From: Gemella haemolysans ATCC 10379
Lineage (GTDB): Bacteria; Bacillota; Bacilli; Staphylococcales; Gemellaceae
Reading direction: 5' to 3'
NCBI RefSeq assembly: GCF_000173915.1
Contig: NZ_ACDZ02000002.1
Coordinates: 1-39,104 of the forward strand
DNA length: 39,104 nt
A program made the translations under genes and the position numbers. A model generated the notes under the pieces. It did no database searches, was not told the DNA's origin, and saw only the letters and a program-made list of their open reading frames with translations. Numbering within the stretch: position 1 is the first letter of the stretch; every line of letters begins with the position of its first letter. Positions 7,646-17,877 of the stretch are shown here, in pieces.

Positions 7646-8359
7646 CTATTTTAAATCTTCCCAAGAGAAGTTTTCAATTTCTTTTTCAGCTAATTTATGT
7701 GCATTAATTAATTTTTCAGTAATTTTGATGAATAATAAGAAATCAGCAAATAAACTATCTAATTTAGCAACTGTTTCTGGGTTAGAAATATCTCCAGCTT
7801 CGTCAAAAGCTTGTAAAGAATGTCCTAATAAGAACTCAGAACTTGGCATTACACGTGCTTTAACTTCTGGTGAATCCATCATTTGACGTAAGTGCGCTTG
7901 CGCACGAGATGAACCAAGAGTTCCGTATGAAGCTCCTGTTAGCATTACTGGTTTATCAAGTAATGGGTGAATTCCATAAGATAACCAAGCGATTGCACTC
8001 ATTAATGATGCAGGTACTGCATGGTCATACTCAGGTGAACTGATGATAACTCCGTCAGCTGCTTCAATTTTAGCTGCAATTTCTTTAACTCCTTCAGGTA
8101 ATTCTTTATTAGCTGGTTTGTTGAATAAAGGAAGATCTTTAATTTCAACTAATTCGATGTCAGCTTTACCTGCAAAATGTTTTTGAATATATTGTAAAAG
8201 TTGGCGGTTTGTAGATTTTTTAGAGTTTGTACCAACTAGACCAATTAATTTTACCATGTTTTTGTTTCCTCTCTCTTTTTTTGTACTATCTACTTTATTT
8301 GTATCTAGATTTTCTTGTTTTGCTTTTTTAACATTTTTTTTGTTTTTTACTTCAGCCAC
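7646..8359 (-). CDS. NAD(P)H-dependent FMN reductase family protein
   Basis: A flavodoxin-fold oxidoreductase with GLVGTNSKKSTNRQLLQYIQ near the N-terminus and SSPEYDHAVPASLMSAIAWLS as the flavin/substrate loop; it is a paralogue of the first domain of the next gene. Two starts have good ribosome binding sites. GTG at 8359 follows AAGGAGG and adds a 34-residue Lys/Asn-rich extension. ATG at 8257 follows AGAGAGG and gives the usual family N-terminus (MVKLIGLVG, 203 residues). It sits between apbE and the fusion gene (17-base gap). It probably supplies reduced FMN, or works with the flavinylated partner. Confidence 0.85.
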   Translation of the reverse strand: MAEVKNKKNVKKAKQENLDTNKVDSTKKERGNKNMVKLIGLVGTNSKKSTNRQLLQYIQKHFAGKADIELVEIKDLPLFNKPANKELPEGVKEIAAKIEAADGVIISSPEYDHAVPASLMSAIAWLSYGIHPLLDKPVMLTGASYGTLGSSRAQAHLRQMMDSPEVKARVMPSSEFLLGHSLQAFDEAGDISNPETVAKLDSLFADFLLFIKITEKLINAHKLAEKEIENFSWEDLK

Positions 8360-8416
8360 TTTAATAGAGCCTCCTTAAATTAATAGTATATTCAGTATTC
8401 TTCAAGATATTTTTAT

Positions 8417-9352
8417 TTAACATATTATTTTATCTAGCACTCTGCTTGTATAATAGACTTTACCTTCAGTTGTTACAATAACACATTCTATATCAGGTAA
8501 GTTGTTCACTTCTTCTAAAATATCTTTGATATCTTTTCCAAACAATCTTGTAGTCCAGATTTCTCCATCTACTGACTTTCTAGAGATTATCGATAATCCT
8601 GCTACACTTGTTTCAACGGGATAACCAGTCTTCGGATTTAATATATGATGATACGTTTTTCCATTTTCTGTATGATTTCGTTCATATATCCCTGATGTTA
8701 CTACCGATTGATTTCTTATCCCTATAGTAAATAAATGATTTCCTCTTGTTTCTACTGGATTTTGTATACCTATGCGCCACATTAAATCTTGATTATGCTT
8801 GGCATCACCAAAAGCTAATACATTACCACCTAAATTAATTAATCCAGCATCTACGCCTCTTTTCTTCAAATATTCAATCATAAGATCAGCAATATATCCT
8901 TTTGCTAAAGCACCTAAATTAATAGCCATACCCTTTCTTGCAAGATAGACAGATTGCTCTTCTTCATTTAAAATTATTTGATTAGGATCAGTTATTTCTA
9001 ATAAATTATCAATTTCTTGTTTAGTAGGAACTTTTACATCTTTAAACCCTATTCTCCATGTCTGTACAATTGGCCCAATAGCAATATTTAAAAAGCTATT
9101 AGGAGCACAACTATGGTTTTTCCCTATTTTTATCAAATCAAATAAATCCGGATGGACTTTGATTGCTTTGACACCTGCATTATGATTAACTTCCATTAAT
9201 TCAGAACTGTCGTCATTTGCACTAAATCTATGTTCATACATCTTCAACATTTCTACAGCATCATCTAAAATAGTTTCAGCATCAACGCTATCAAAAATAA
9301 GAATATCTATATGAGAACCCATTAATTTTAAGGTCTTTCTTCTTAATTCCAT
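8417..9352 (-). CDS. apbE: FAD:protein FMN transferase, cytosolic type, 311 aa
   Basis: ApbE moves FMN from FAD onto a Thr/Ser of target proteins, using Mg2+. Family motifs are MGSHIDILIFD at residue 11, NLGALAKGYIAD near 175, NLGGNVLAFG, and HHILNPKTGYPV near 235. There is no signal peptide or lipobox, so the enzyme should act in the cytosol, unlike many periplasmic or lipoprotein ApbEs. It is first in an operon with two FMN reductase genes, one with DATSGAS target-like motifs. Start ATG follows AAGGTG at 9361-9366. No second target such as NqrC or an FMN_bind protein is present in this window. Confidence 0.92.
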   Translation of the reverse strand: MELRRKTLKLMGSHIDILIFDSVDAETILDDAVEMLKMYEHRFSANDDSSELMEVNHNAGVKAIKVHPDLFDLIKIGKNHSCAPNSFLNIAIGPIVQTWRIGFKDVKVPTKQEIDNLLEITDPNQIILNEEEQSVYLARKGMAINLGALAKGYIADLMIEYLKKRGVDAGLINLGGNVLAFGDAKHNQDLMWRIGIQNPVETRGNHLFTIGIRNQSVVTSGIYERNHTENGKTYHHILNPKTGYPVETSVAGLSIISRKSVDGEIWTTRLFGKDIKDILEEVNNLPDIECVIVTTEGKVYYTSRVLDKIIC

Positions 9353-9767
9353 TTTTTTACACCTTACAATAAAAAATTTATTTGCTTAAGATAACTAAAT
9401 ATGTTATATACATCTACAAGAAACCTGTTGTTAAAAGACAAAGTAATAATAGATGATTAATACTTTAAATACATTATATAACAGAAAGCTCTTCAAATCA
9501 ATAAAATATTTAACTCATAAAGGGGATACACCATGACGTTTTCATTAAAAAACAATAATAAGTAATATCTTAATTTTAATTTTTCATGAAAAAACCGAAA
9601 AATATATCTCTTATTCAACATCTATCACCAAGAAATATTAATCTAGCAACATTTATAACTCCTTAAGTTTTTTAAAATTTATCAACATATATTTATTCTA
9701 AATTTCAAAAAATACAAATATAAACAAAAAAAAAATAAAAATGTAATAGTACACCTTTTATTTTCAT

Positions 9768-9782
9768 TGATATTCATTTTCA
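9768..9782 (+). promoter_or_regulatory. Fur/PerR-like 7-1-7 box without an obvious gene
   Basis: TGATATTCATTTTCA matches the 7-1-7 Fur-family pattern TGATAAT-N-ATTATCA at 12 of 14 positions. The nearest downstream starts are far away (apbE 416 bases on the minus strand), so the role is unknown. AT-rich DNA gives chance matches. Confidence 0.3.
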
Positions 9783-9829
9783 TTTACCTATCTGTACCAT
9801 AGCCACTAGATATATACTGTTATAAAATA

Positions 9830-9890
9830 AAACTATTAATCAGTCTAAACATTAAAAAATATCCTTCATTTTCAACTGATTAATAGTTTG
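9830..9890 (-). terminator. Terminator of the nan/sugar ABC operon (candidate)
   Basis: AAACTATTAATCAGT near 9830-9844 pairs with ACTGATTAATAGTTT near 9876-9890, 15 bp, with a 31-base loop. In the minus direction T-rich sequence follows. The stem starts 4 bases after the last gene of the operon. Confidence 0.6.
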
Positions 9891-9893
9891 TTT

Positions 9894-10190
9894 TTAATTT
9901 TTAATTTTTAATTTGATTTTCCTAGTAGTAAATACTAATAAATTCATTATAATGCTAGAAAATACTATTGGCATATACACATTTAATACCGATGCTCCTA
10001 CTTCTTGGCCCTCTATTAACTTATAGTATATTCCTATAAATAATACTCCCAATGCAAGTGCATTTATTAATAATGGTGAAAGCCATAATTTTTTAAATGC
10101 TATGTTTAAAATATATGTAATAAACCACGATCCTAGTATATACCATTTACTGTAGGTATACCAATATGCCAATAAAACTATTATACTCAT
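9894..10190 (-). CDS. Small membrane protein of unknown function, 98 aa
   Basis: Not recognised. It has about three hydrophobic segments (residues 3-25, 38-58 and 68-88) and a Lys-rich end (RKIKLKIKN), which suggests a membrane protein with an inside C-terminus. Its ATG overlaps the nanE stop in TAATG, so translation is coupled. It is the last gene of the sugar ABC-nanE operon. Position suggests a role around uptake or handling of the amino sugar, but nothing in the sequence gives a biochemical function. Confidence 0.75.
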   Translation of the reverse strand: MSIIVLLAYWYTYSKWYILGSWFITYILNIAFKKLWLSPLLINALALGVLFIGIYYKLIEGQEVGASVLNVYMPIVFSSIIMNLLVFTTRKIKLKIKN

Positions 10191-10882
10191 TATCTCAACT
10201 CACTTAAAAATCTTGTTGCAATTTCTTGCGGTCTTGTTATTGCTCCACCAACTACTATACAATGTGCCCCCGCTTCAAATGCTTGTTTCGCTTGTTCTGG
10301 GGTATGAATTTTCCCTTCTGCTATAACTGGAACTTTTACATTTTTTACTATTTCTTTTACTAAATCAGGGTTAAAATTTTTTGAATCTGCTGTATATGGT
10401 GTATATCCATTCATTGTTGTCCCTACGAAATCTACCCCTGCTCTTTCCGCTTCTATAGCTTCTTCTAAATTAGAAATATCTGCCATCAATAATACATTAG
10501 GATACTTTTCTTTTATTTCTTCTACGAATTCACTAGGTGTTTTTCCATCCCCTCGCTCTCTATTCGTACAATCTAACGCTATTATATCAGATCCTGCACC
10601 AACTAATTTATCAACTTCATCCATTGTAGCTGTTATATAGGAAGCATATCCTTCATATGATTTTTTTATTATACCAATTACTGGTAAATTCGTTTGTTCT
10701 TTAATCTGTTTAATATCTAAAACACCTTGAGCCCTAATAGCCTTTACTCCTGCATTTTTAACAGCTTGTGCCATTAAACACATTACTCCACCTTCTTCTT
10801 TATATAAAGCTTCGCCTGGTAATGCTTGGCAAGAGACTATCATTTCTCCTTTTAGATACTCTAATAATTGTTGTTTATCCAT
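10190..10882 (-). CDS. nanE: N-acetylmannosamine-6-phosphate 2-epimerase, 230 aa
   Basis: NanE converts ManNAc-6-P to GlcNAc-6-P in sialic acid and ManNAc catabolism. The (beta/alpha)8-barrel shows the family segments PVIGIIKKSYEGYASYITAT near 69-88, IIALDCTNRERGDG and GTTMNGYTPYT, then PVIAEGKIHTPEQA and CIVVGGAITRP at the phosphate site. The length is typical. The ABC permease gene ends 4 bases upstream, so the transporter probably brings in sialic acid or a related amino sugar. The lyase (nanA) and kinase (nanK) genes of the pathway are not in this window. Confidence 0.95.
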   Translation of the reverse strand: MDKQQLLEYLKGEMIVSCQALPGEALYKEEGGVMCLMAQAVKNAGVKAIRAQGVLDIKQIKEQTNLPVIGIIKKSYEGYASYITATMDEVDKLVGAGSDIIALDCTNRERGDGKTPSEFVEEIKEKYPNVLLMADISNLEEAIEAERAGVDFVGTTMNGYTPYTADSKNFNPDLVKEIVKNVKVPVIAEGKIHTPEQAKQAFEAGAHCIVVGGAITRPQEIATRFLSELR

Positions 10883-10886
10883 AAGA

Positions 10887-11714
10887 TTATCCTTTCACCG
10901 CTCCTAAAGTAACACCTTGAGTAAAGTAATTTTGGAAACAAATGAACACGATTATCATCGGTAATGATGCTAATGATGCCCCTGCCATTAGTAATCCATA
11001 GTCATTCGAAAACTCTTGACCTTGTGCTAACGCTGCTAACCCTAAAGGTAATGTAGACATATCTGGTGTGTTAGAGAAGATTAATTGTGAGAAATAGTCG
11101 TTCCAACTTGCTATGAAAGTAAAGATCGCTAACGCACCAATACCAGGTTTAATAATTGGTAACGCGATATTCATAAATGTTCTTATTTCACCACAACCAT
11201 CAATTCTTGCTGATTCAAGTAATTCTGTTGGAATTGCTTGAGAGAATTGTCTCATTAAGAATACACCGAACGGCCATCCTACTGCAGGTAGAATTAACGC
11301 ATAATATGTATTCATTAAGTTAAATTCAGTGATTAAGTTTAATAAAGGTATTAAAATTACTTGTTTTGGTAATGCCATCGCTGCTACAAACACCATGAAT
11401 ATCACTTTAACACCTGGGAAGTTTTTCTTAGCTAATGCATACCCCGCTAAAGCTGATGTAGCACAAACTAAGAATGTTGTCATTACTGAAATAAATACTG
11501 AGTTAAAGAACCATCTTAAAGTATTTGATGTGAATAACTTCTCATAGTTTTCCAATGTTGGAGTTGATGGCCACCATTCTGGTGGAATTGTTATCGCTAC
11601 ATCTTGTAATTTAAATGATCCTGATGCAATCCAATAAAATGGAAAAATAAAGAATATAGTTAACCCAAGTAATATTATCATTGATACTATTTTAAAAATA
11701 CTTATACTTTTCAT
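10887..11714 (-). CDS. Sugar ABC transporter permease (MalG type), 275 aa
   Basis: This is the second inner-membrane subunit of the CUT1-type sugar importer. Six membrane segments are visible, starting at residues 10-30. The cytoplasmic EAA loop, ESARIDGCGEIRTFMNIALP near residues 175-194, docks onto the ATPase. The C-terminus ends TQGVTLGAVKG, typical of MalG/UgpE-like permeases. The gene follows the partner permease after 11 bases and precedes nanE by 4 bases. The substrate is inferred from nanE, not from the permease itself. Confidence 0.93.
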   Translation of the reverse strand: MKSISIFKIVSMIILLGLTIFFIFPFYWIASGSFKLQDVAITIPPEWWPSTPTLENYEKLFTSNTLRWFFNSVFISVMTTFLVCATSALAGYALAKKNFPGVKVIFMVFVAAMALPKQVILIPLLNLITEFNLMNTYYALILPAVGWPFGVFLMRQFSQAIPTELLESARIDGCGEIRTFMNIALPIIKPGIGALAIFTFIASWNDYFSQLIFSNTPDMSTLPLGLAALAQGQEFSNDYGLLMAGASLASLPMIIVFICFQNYFTQGVTLGAVKG

Positions 11715-11725
11715 TCTAAATCCTC

Positions 11726-12631
11726 CTAATCATTATCTGTAGATAGGAACTTGAATTGTAATATTGAAATTATTCCAATAATTACCGCAAGGATAATACC
11801 CATCGCACTAGCTACACCATGATTTCCGTTTTTAATTGCTGCTTCATAAACTAGATACATAATTGTACTTGTTCCATAGTTCGGTCCCCCTGCAGTTAAT
11901 AACTGGATTAGGGCAAAAATTTGGAAAGAGTTAATTGTTGTTACAACTACAATATATAATGTCGTCGGTTTAATCAGCGGCCAAGTGATTTTTGTGAATA
12001 CTTGCCATTTTGTTGCTCCATCAATTTCTGAAGCTTCTAATAATTCTTTTGGCACGTTACCTAAAGCAGCAACATAAAGAATTATCGGTTGACCTAATGA
12101 AGTAGTAATCAAAATCGTAATAATAGCATATAATGCTGTACTAGGATTACCTAGCCAGTCAACATTATCACTAATTAAATGCATTGATTTAAATACATAG
12201 TTTAAAATTCCATATTCAGGGTGATAGATCCAAGCCCAAACTACAGTAACAGAAACAACAGAAGAGATTGCTGGAATATAGAATACCCCACGGAAGAATG
12301 ATCTTACTACTGCACTCTTATTGTAAATCGTTACCGCAACAAATATAGATACTAATACTACTATAGGTACTGCAACTACCGTAACAATAATCGTATTAAT
12401 AAGTGATTTCATAAATGGTTCGTGGATTGTTGCTCCACTTCCACTGAACATTAAGTCTGAATAGTGCTTTAATCCAACGAATACTGGATTCTTTTTAGCA
12501 AAACTATATAATGATAACTGCAGTCCACGTAACATTGGGACTAAAACGAATGTTATGAAAAATAAACTAACCGGCAAAATAAATAGATATGCACTAAAGT
12601 CTATTTTTTTTCTTTTCTTAGTAGTTTTCAT
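11726..12631 (-). CDS. Sugar ABC transporter permease (MalF/UgpA type), 301 aa
   Basis: First inner-membrane subunit of the CUT1 importer. A positively charged start (MKTTKKRKK) precedes membrane segment 1, and six segments are expected. The EAA loop EASEIDGATKWQVFTKITWP lies near residues 199-218. The long N-terminal periplasmic domain of MalF is absent, as in UgpA/MsmF. It is separated from the binding-protein gene by a 70-base spacer holding a hairpin, which probably lowers permease expression relative to the binding protein. Confidence 0.93.
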   Translation of the reverse strand: MKTTKKRKKIDFSAYLFILPVSLFFITFVLVPMLRGLQLSLYSFAKKNPVFVGLKHYSDLMFSGSGATIHEPFMKSLINTIIVTVVAVPIVVLVSIFVAVTIYNKSAVVRSFFRGVFYIPAISSVVSVTVVWAWIYHPEYGILNYVFKSMHLISDNVDWLGNPSTALYAIITILITTSLGQPIILYVAALGNVPKELLEASEIDGATKWQVFTKITWPLIKPTTLYIVVVTTINSFQIFALIQLLTAGGPNYGTSTIMYLVYEAAIKNGNHGVASAMGIILAVIIGIISILQFKFLSTDND

Positions 12632-12665
12632 AGAACCTCCTAAAAAGTTTATTTTTTATCTAAAA

Positions 12666-12691
12666 AAGGGATAGAAGCAACTCTATCCCTT
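12666..12691 (-). terminator. Intra-operon hairpin/partial terminator after the binding-protein gene
   Basis: AAGGGATAGA (12666-12675) pairs perfectly with TCTATCCCTT (12682-12691) around a 6-base loop. On the minus strand TTTTTT follows. The hairpin lies between the binding-protein and permease genes. Such structures commonly stabilise or partially terminate the transcript so that the binding protein is made in excess. Confidence 0.85.
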
Positions 12692-12702
12692 CATACGTCA
12701 AA

Positions 12703-14004
12703 TTACAATGCTTCTTTTATTGTTTTATTTGCATCTTCTACAAATTTATCTAATCCTTCTTTAGGTGAAGTTTTTCCATTTAACACACCTTGCACCATGT
12801 TGAACCATAGAGGTCTCATTTTAGCGAATCCTGGAATAGTATTGTAGTAAGTAGCATATTGTCCAGTTAATCCTTCAGCAAATTTAAGTTCTTCTGAATC
12901 GTATAATCCTGTTTCACCTTTTTTAGCTGAGAAGTTACCAGATGCTAATAGAGTACGTTTACCCCAATCTTTATCATTAACCATAAAGTCAACGAATTTT
13001 TTAGCTGCTGCTGCTTTATCTACATCTCCGTTATCAAAGATAGCTGGCCCTGCAACTAGATAATCGTATTTAGCTTTTCCGCCATTGTTAGGGAATGGTA
13101 AGAATTTGTAGTTAAATCCAGATGCATGTGAAGCTGCTATACCAGGAGAGAATAAAATCGTAGTTGCTGCACGTCCTGATTTGAATGCTTCAAGAGCATC
13201 TTTAGCTTCTAAAGCTACCCCTTGTCCTAATAAACCATCATCGTAAGCTTTTTTAACCCACTCTAATCCTTTAACACCATTTGCATCGTTAATAGTGTAT
13301 TTGCTGTTTGCATCATCTGTAATCCAAGAATTGTATAAGTTTGCTACAAATGCTCTTGGCCCTTGATCTCCTGCTTGTGATTTAGTATAGAATAAAGCTG
13401 GTGTAATACTTGAATCTTTTTGTTTAACAGCTTTTAAGAATTTTTCATACTCATCAACAGTCCAACTTCTATCTTGTTTGTTAAGAGGTAGAAGGTCTGT
13501 TACACCTAATTTATCAGTTAAGTCTTTGTTTACACCCATTAAGAATGGTGCTACCCCTTGAGGATACATGTAAAGTTTATCTTTATAACTAGATGCTTTA
13601 ACTGCTGCTTCATTTAATTTAGATTTATCAATATCATCTAATGGAACTAGTAAGTCTTTTGCTGCCCAAGCAATTATACGACCTGGTGCATCGTAGATTA
13701 CATCTGGAGCAGTTTTTGATTGAATAGCAGTTTCAACTTTAGCTGGTCCATCTGTAAATTCTATTTTTTGATAGTTAACTTTAATATTTGGATTTTTTGC
13801 TTCAAACGCTTTGATTAAAGCTGCATCAAAATCCTCAGTTTTTTTGAATTCTTTATCTTTTGTAAATTGTGGAAAATCCCAATAAGTAATTTCTACTTTT
13901 TTATTCGGATCGGCTTGTTTTTCTTCTTTTTTGCCGCCTACACACCCTGTTAAAACAAGAGCTGTTGTTGCTGCTACAGCAAACAATTTATTTATTTTTC
14001 TCAT
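12703..14004 (-). CDS. Sugar ABC transporter substrate-binding lipoprotein, 433 aa
   Basis: An extracellular membrane-anchored binding protein. The signal peptide MRKINKLFAVAATTALVLTG is followed by Cys21 in the lipobox LTGC, so it is a lipoprotein. The mature protein opens with KKVEITYWDFPQF, typical of the family-1 sugar-binding fold of CUT1 systems. It also contains PQGVAPFLMGVNKD and a C-terminal helix KEGLDKFVEDANKTIKEAL. Start ATG follows GAGG. The gene order ATPase, binding protein, permeases, nanE points to an amino sugar such as sialic acid, but maltodextrin-like substrates cannot be excluded. Confidence 0.93.
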   Translation of the reverse strand: MRKINKLFAVAATTALVLTGCVGGKKEEKQADPNKKVEITYWDFPQFTKDKEFKKTEDFDAALIKAFEAKNPNIKVNYQKIEFTDGPAKVETAIQSKTAPDVIYDAPGRIIAWAAKDLLVPLDDIDKSKLNEAAVKASSYKDKLYMYPQGVAPFLMGVNKDLTDKLGVTDLLPLNKQDRSWTVDEYEKFLKAVKQKDSSITPALFYTKSQAGDQGPRAFVANLYNSWITDDANSKYTINDANGVKGLEWVKKAYDDGLLGQGVALEAKDALEAFKSGRAATTILFSPGIAASHASGFNYKFLPFPNNGGKAKYDYLVAGPAIFDNGDVDKAAAAKKFVDFMVNDKDWGKRTLLASGNFSAKKGETGLYDSEELKFAEGLTGQYATYYNTIPGFAKMRPLWFNMVQGVLNGKTSPKEGLDKFVEDANKTIKEAL

Positions 14005-14058
14005 AATATGAGCCTCCTTATTTTGTATTATTTTAAAATTTTGATGTCATAATCTATC

Positions 14059-15162
14059 TTAGTCTAAAATACTAAGTTCCGTTTCCACATCGAAGTAATG
14101 AGCTCTATTCATATCTAAAGCGAATGTAAGTTCATCTCCCATTTTAATATTTTGTCTTGAGTGTACAATCGCTTTAATATTTTCACCGTTTAAATCAGTA
14201 TGAACAATATACTCAGATCCTAATAACTCTGCCACTATTACTTTTGAAGTAATTTTAGCATGTGAATATGTTTCTAACACAAGCGGATCATTAGAAATAT
14301 TTTCTGGTCTTATACCTAAAACAACATCTTTCCCTTCATAGCCTAGTTCTTTAAGTTTTTCGTAATGCCCTAGAGGAAGTTCTATATTTCCTCCATCTTT
14401 AGTAACAAAGTTACCTTCAGATACTTTACCTCTCAAGAAGTTCATCGTAGGTGCTCCGATAAATCCTGCTACGAATAAATTCTGTGGATGATCATAAATA
14501 TCTTTAGGACTTCCAACTTGTTGTACTATTCCTTTTTTCATTACAACAATTCTATCAGCCATCGTCATTGCTTCTGTTTGGTCATGCGTTACATAGATTG
14601 TAGTTGCACCTAAAGTATTATGAATCTTAATTATTTCTGCTCTCATATTACTTCTTAATTTAGCATCCAAGTTTGATAAGGGTTCATCCATAAGGAATAC
14701 TTTTGGACTTCTTACAATCGCTCTTCCCAATGCAACCCTTTGTCTTTGACCACCAGAAAGTGCTTTTGGTTTTCGATCTAATAGCTCTTCTAAACCTAGA
14801 ATTTTTGCAGCTTCTTCAACTTTTGCTTTAATTTCATCTTTAGGAACTTTTCTTAGTTTTAAAGCAAACGCCATATTATCAAAAACTGTCATATGTGGAT
14901 ATAACGCATAACTTTGGAATACCATCGCGATATCACGATCTTTAGGTTCAACATCATTAACTAATTTGTCACCAATGTAAAACTCACCCTCAGTTATGTC
15001 TTCTAGCCCTGCAATCATTCTAAGCGTAGTAGATTTTCCACATCCAGATGGTCCAACAAATACAACGAATTCCTTATCTGCTACTTCTAAATTAAAATCT
15101 GTTACTGCACAGAAGCCATTATCATATTTTTTATATATTTTTTTTAATGATAAACTTGCCAT
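14059..15162 (-). CDS. msmK: Multi-sugar ABC transporter ATPase (MsmK/UgpC/MalK type), 367 aa
   Basis: ATP-binding subunit for CUT1 sugar importers. Walker [10 protein letters not shown] is at residues 37-45, signature LSGGQRQR near 135, Walker [14 protein letters not shown] near 155, and the switch region VTHDQTEAM. The C-terminal third (from about 240) is the OB/TOBE regulatory domain of MalK-like proteins (GIRPENI). In relatives such as streptococci MsmK can energise several importers; here it heads its own transporter operon instead of standing alone. The gene symbol is by family, not proven orthology. A promoter with an overlapping CcpA-like site lies upstream. Confidence 0.9.
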   Translation of the reverse strand: MASLSLKKIYKKYDNGFCAVTDFNLEVADKEFVVFVGPSGCGKSTTLRMIAGLEDITEGEFYIGDKLVNDVEPKDRDIAMVFQSYALYPHMTVFDNMAFALKLRKVPKDEIKAKVEEAAKILGLEELLDRKPKALSGGQRQRVALGRAIVRSPKVFLMDEPLSNLDAKLRSNMRAEIIKIHNTLGATTIYVTHDQTEAMTMADRIVVMKKGIVQQVGSPKDIYDHPQNLFVAGFIGAPTMNFLRGKVSEGNFVTKDGGNIELPLGHYEKLKELGYEGKDVVLGIRPENISNDPLVLETYSHAKITSKVIVAELLGSEYIVHTDLNGENIKAIVHSRQNIKMGDELTFALDMNRAHYFDVETELSILD

Positions 15163-15201
15163 GTTAACCTCCTACAAATTCATATATTTCTTGTCACCAA
15201 A

Positions 15202-15230
15202 ATAGTACCATATATGAAACCGTTTGTAAA
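15202..15230 (-). promoter_or_regulatory. Promoter of the sugar ABC/nanE operon
   Basis: On the minus strand TTTACA (15230-15225) and TACTAT (15207-15202) have a 17-base spacer. The start would lie about 30 bases before the msmK ATG. The spacer overlaps a cre-like site, so expression should be repressed by CcpA on preferred sugars. Confidence 0.8.
15215..15228 (+). promoter_or_regulatory. cre (CcpA) site in the sugar ABC operon promoter
   Basis: TGAAACCGTTTGTA matches the catabolite-responsive element pattern TGWAANCGNTNWCA at 10 of 12 defined positions. It overlaps the spacer and -35 of the promoter, a position where CcpA would block RNA polymerase. Confidence 0.7.
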
Positions 15231-15704
15231 GAAGTATTTTTATTTATTTAATGTTGTAACTATAGAAAATTACTATTATTTTTTTATTTTATTTAAACAA
15301 TTATCAAACTTGAAAAAACTCGATATAGATAAAAAAACTATGAAATGAACATTTATCTTCTGTATTCGAACATTAATGAAGTAAAATTCTATAATAATTT
15401 ACACCAAGTATATACATGAAAAAATTAATGCATTAATATATATATTATAATAGATAACTATTTAAATTAGGGATATTGGAAGGATTTCAAAAATAAATTA
15501 TAACTTTTAGTTTACTTGTAAGAGTTTACATCCCTCTCAACTATGGCTTTTTATAAGTTTTATTTATTTCCTCAAAACTTAAGTTTATTAACCTCCTTAA
15601 AATAACTTAATATTTTTATATAAAAAAAAGTATTATTATATTTCAAAACATAAAAAAAGGCAAAAGTCTTAGACTTTTACCTTTTTAAATCTATTTTATA
15701 CTAA
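15231..15704. other. 470-base gene-free spacer between the eno and sugar ABC operons
   Basis: AT-rich. It contains a perfect palindrome ATTAATGCATTAAT near 15424-15437, orphan ribosome-binding-like AAGGAGG on the minus strand near 15590 with no good start codon, two GTTTAC copies near 15511-15529, and the eno terminator at its left end. No gene was recognised on either strand. It may hold decayed remnants. Confidence 0.6.
15652..15686 (-). terminator. eno / glycolytic operon terminator
   Basis: AAAAAGG-C-AAAAGTC pairs with GACTTTT-A-CCTTTTT (one wobble in the minus RNA) around a 3-base loop, and T residues follow in the minus direction. It lies about 19 bases after the eno stop. Confidence 0.9.
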
Positions 15705-17039
<1,335 letters not shown>

Positions 17040-17086
17040 TTAATTTATATTTCTATTATACTATAATTTTTAAAAAATTGCTAAAT

Positions 17087-17869
<783 letters not shown>

Positions 17870-17877
17870 TTAAAAAA

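Larger units (their letters stand above)
9353..9893. other. 541-base gene-free spacer between the apbE and nan operons
   Basis: Very AT-rich. It should carry the apbE promoter (weak TATA-like boxes at about 9400-9480 only). It also has a 10-codon frame at 9533-9565 behind AGGGG, a Fur-like box at 9768-9782 and the nan-operon terminator at 9830-9890. No conserved gene was recognised, and short hydrophobic frames on the minus strand near 9690-9790 look like decay or chance. Confidence 0.6.

Noticed and set aside
9533-9565. 10-codon frame behind AGGGG in the apbE-nan spacer
   Set aside because: Too short, not followed by a stem-terminator or gene on its strand; probably chance or remnant.
15424-15437. 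Perfect palindrome ATTAATGCATTAAT as an operator
   Set aside because: No promoter or gene nearby on either strand, and short AT-rich palindromes are expected by chance.
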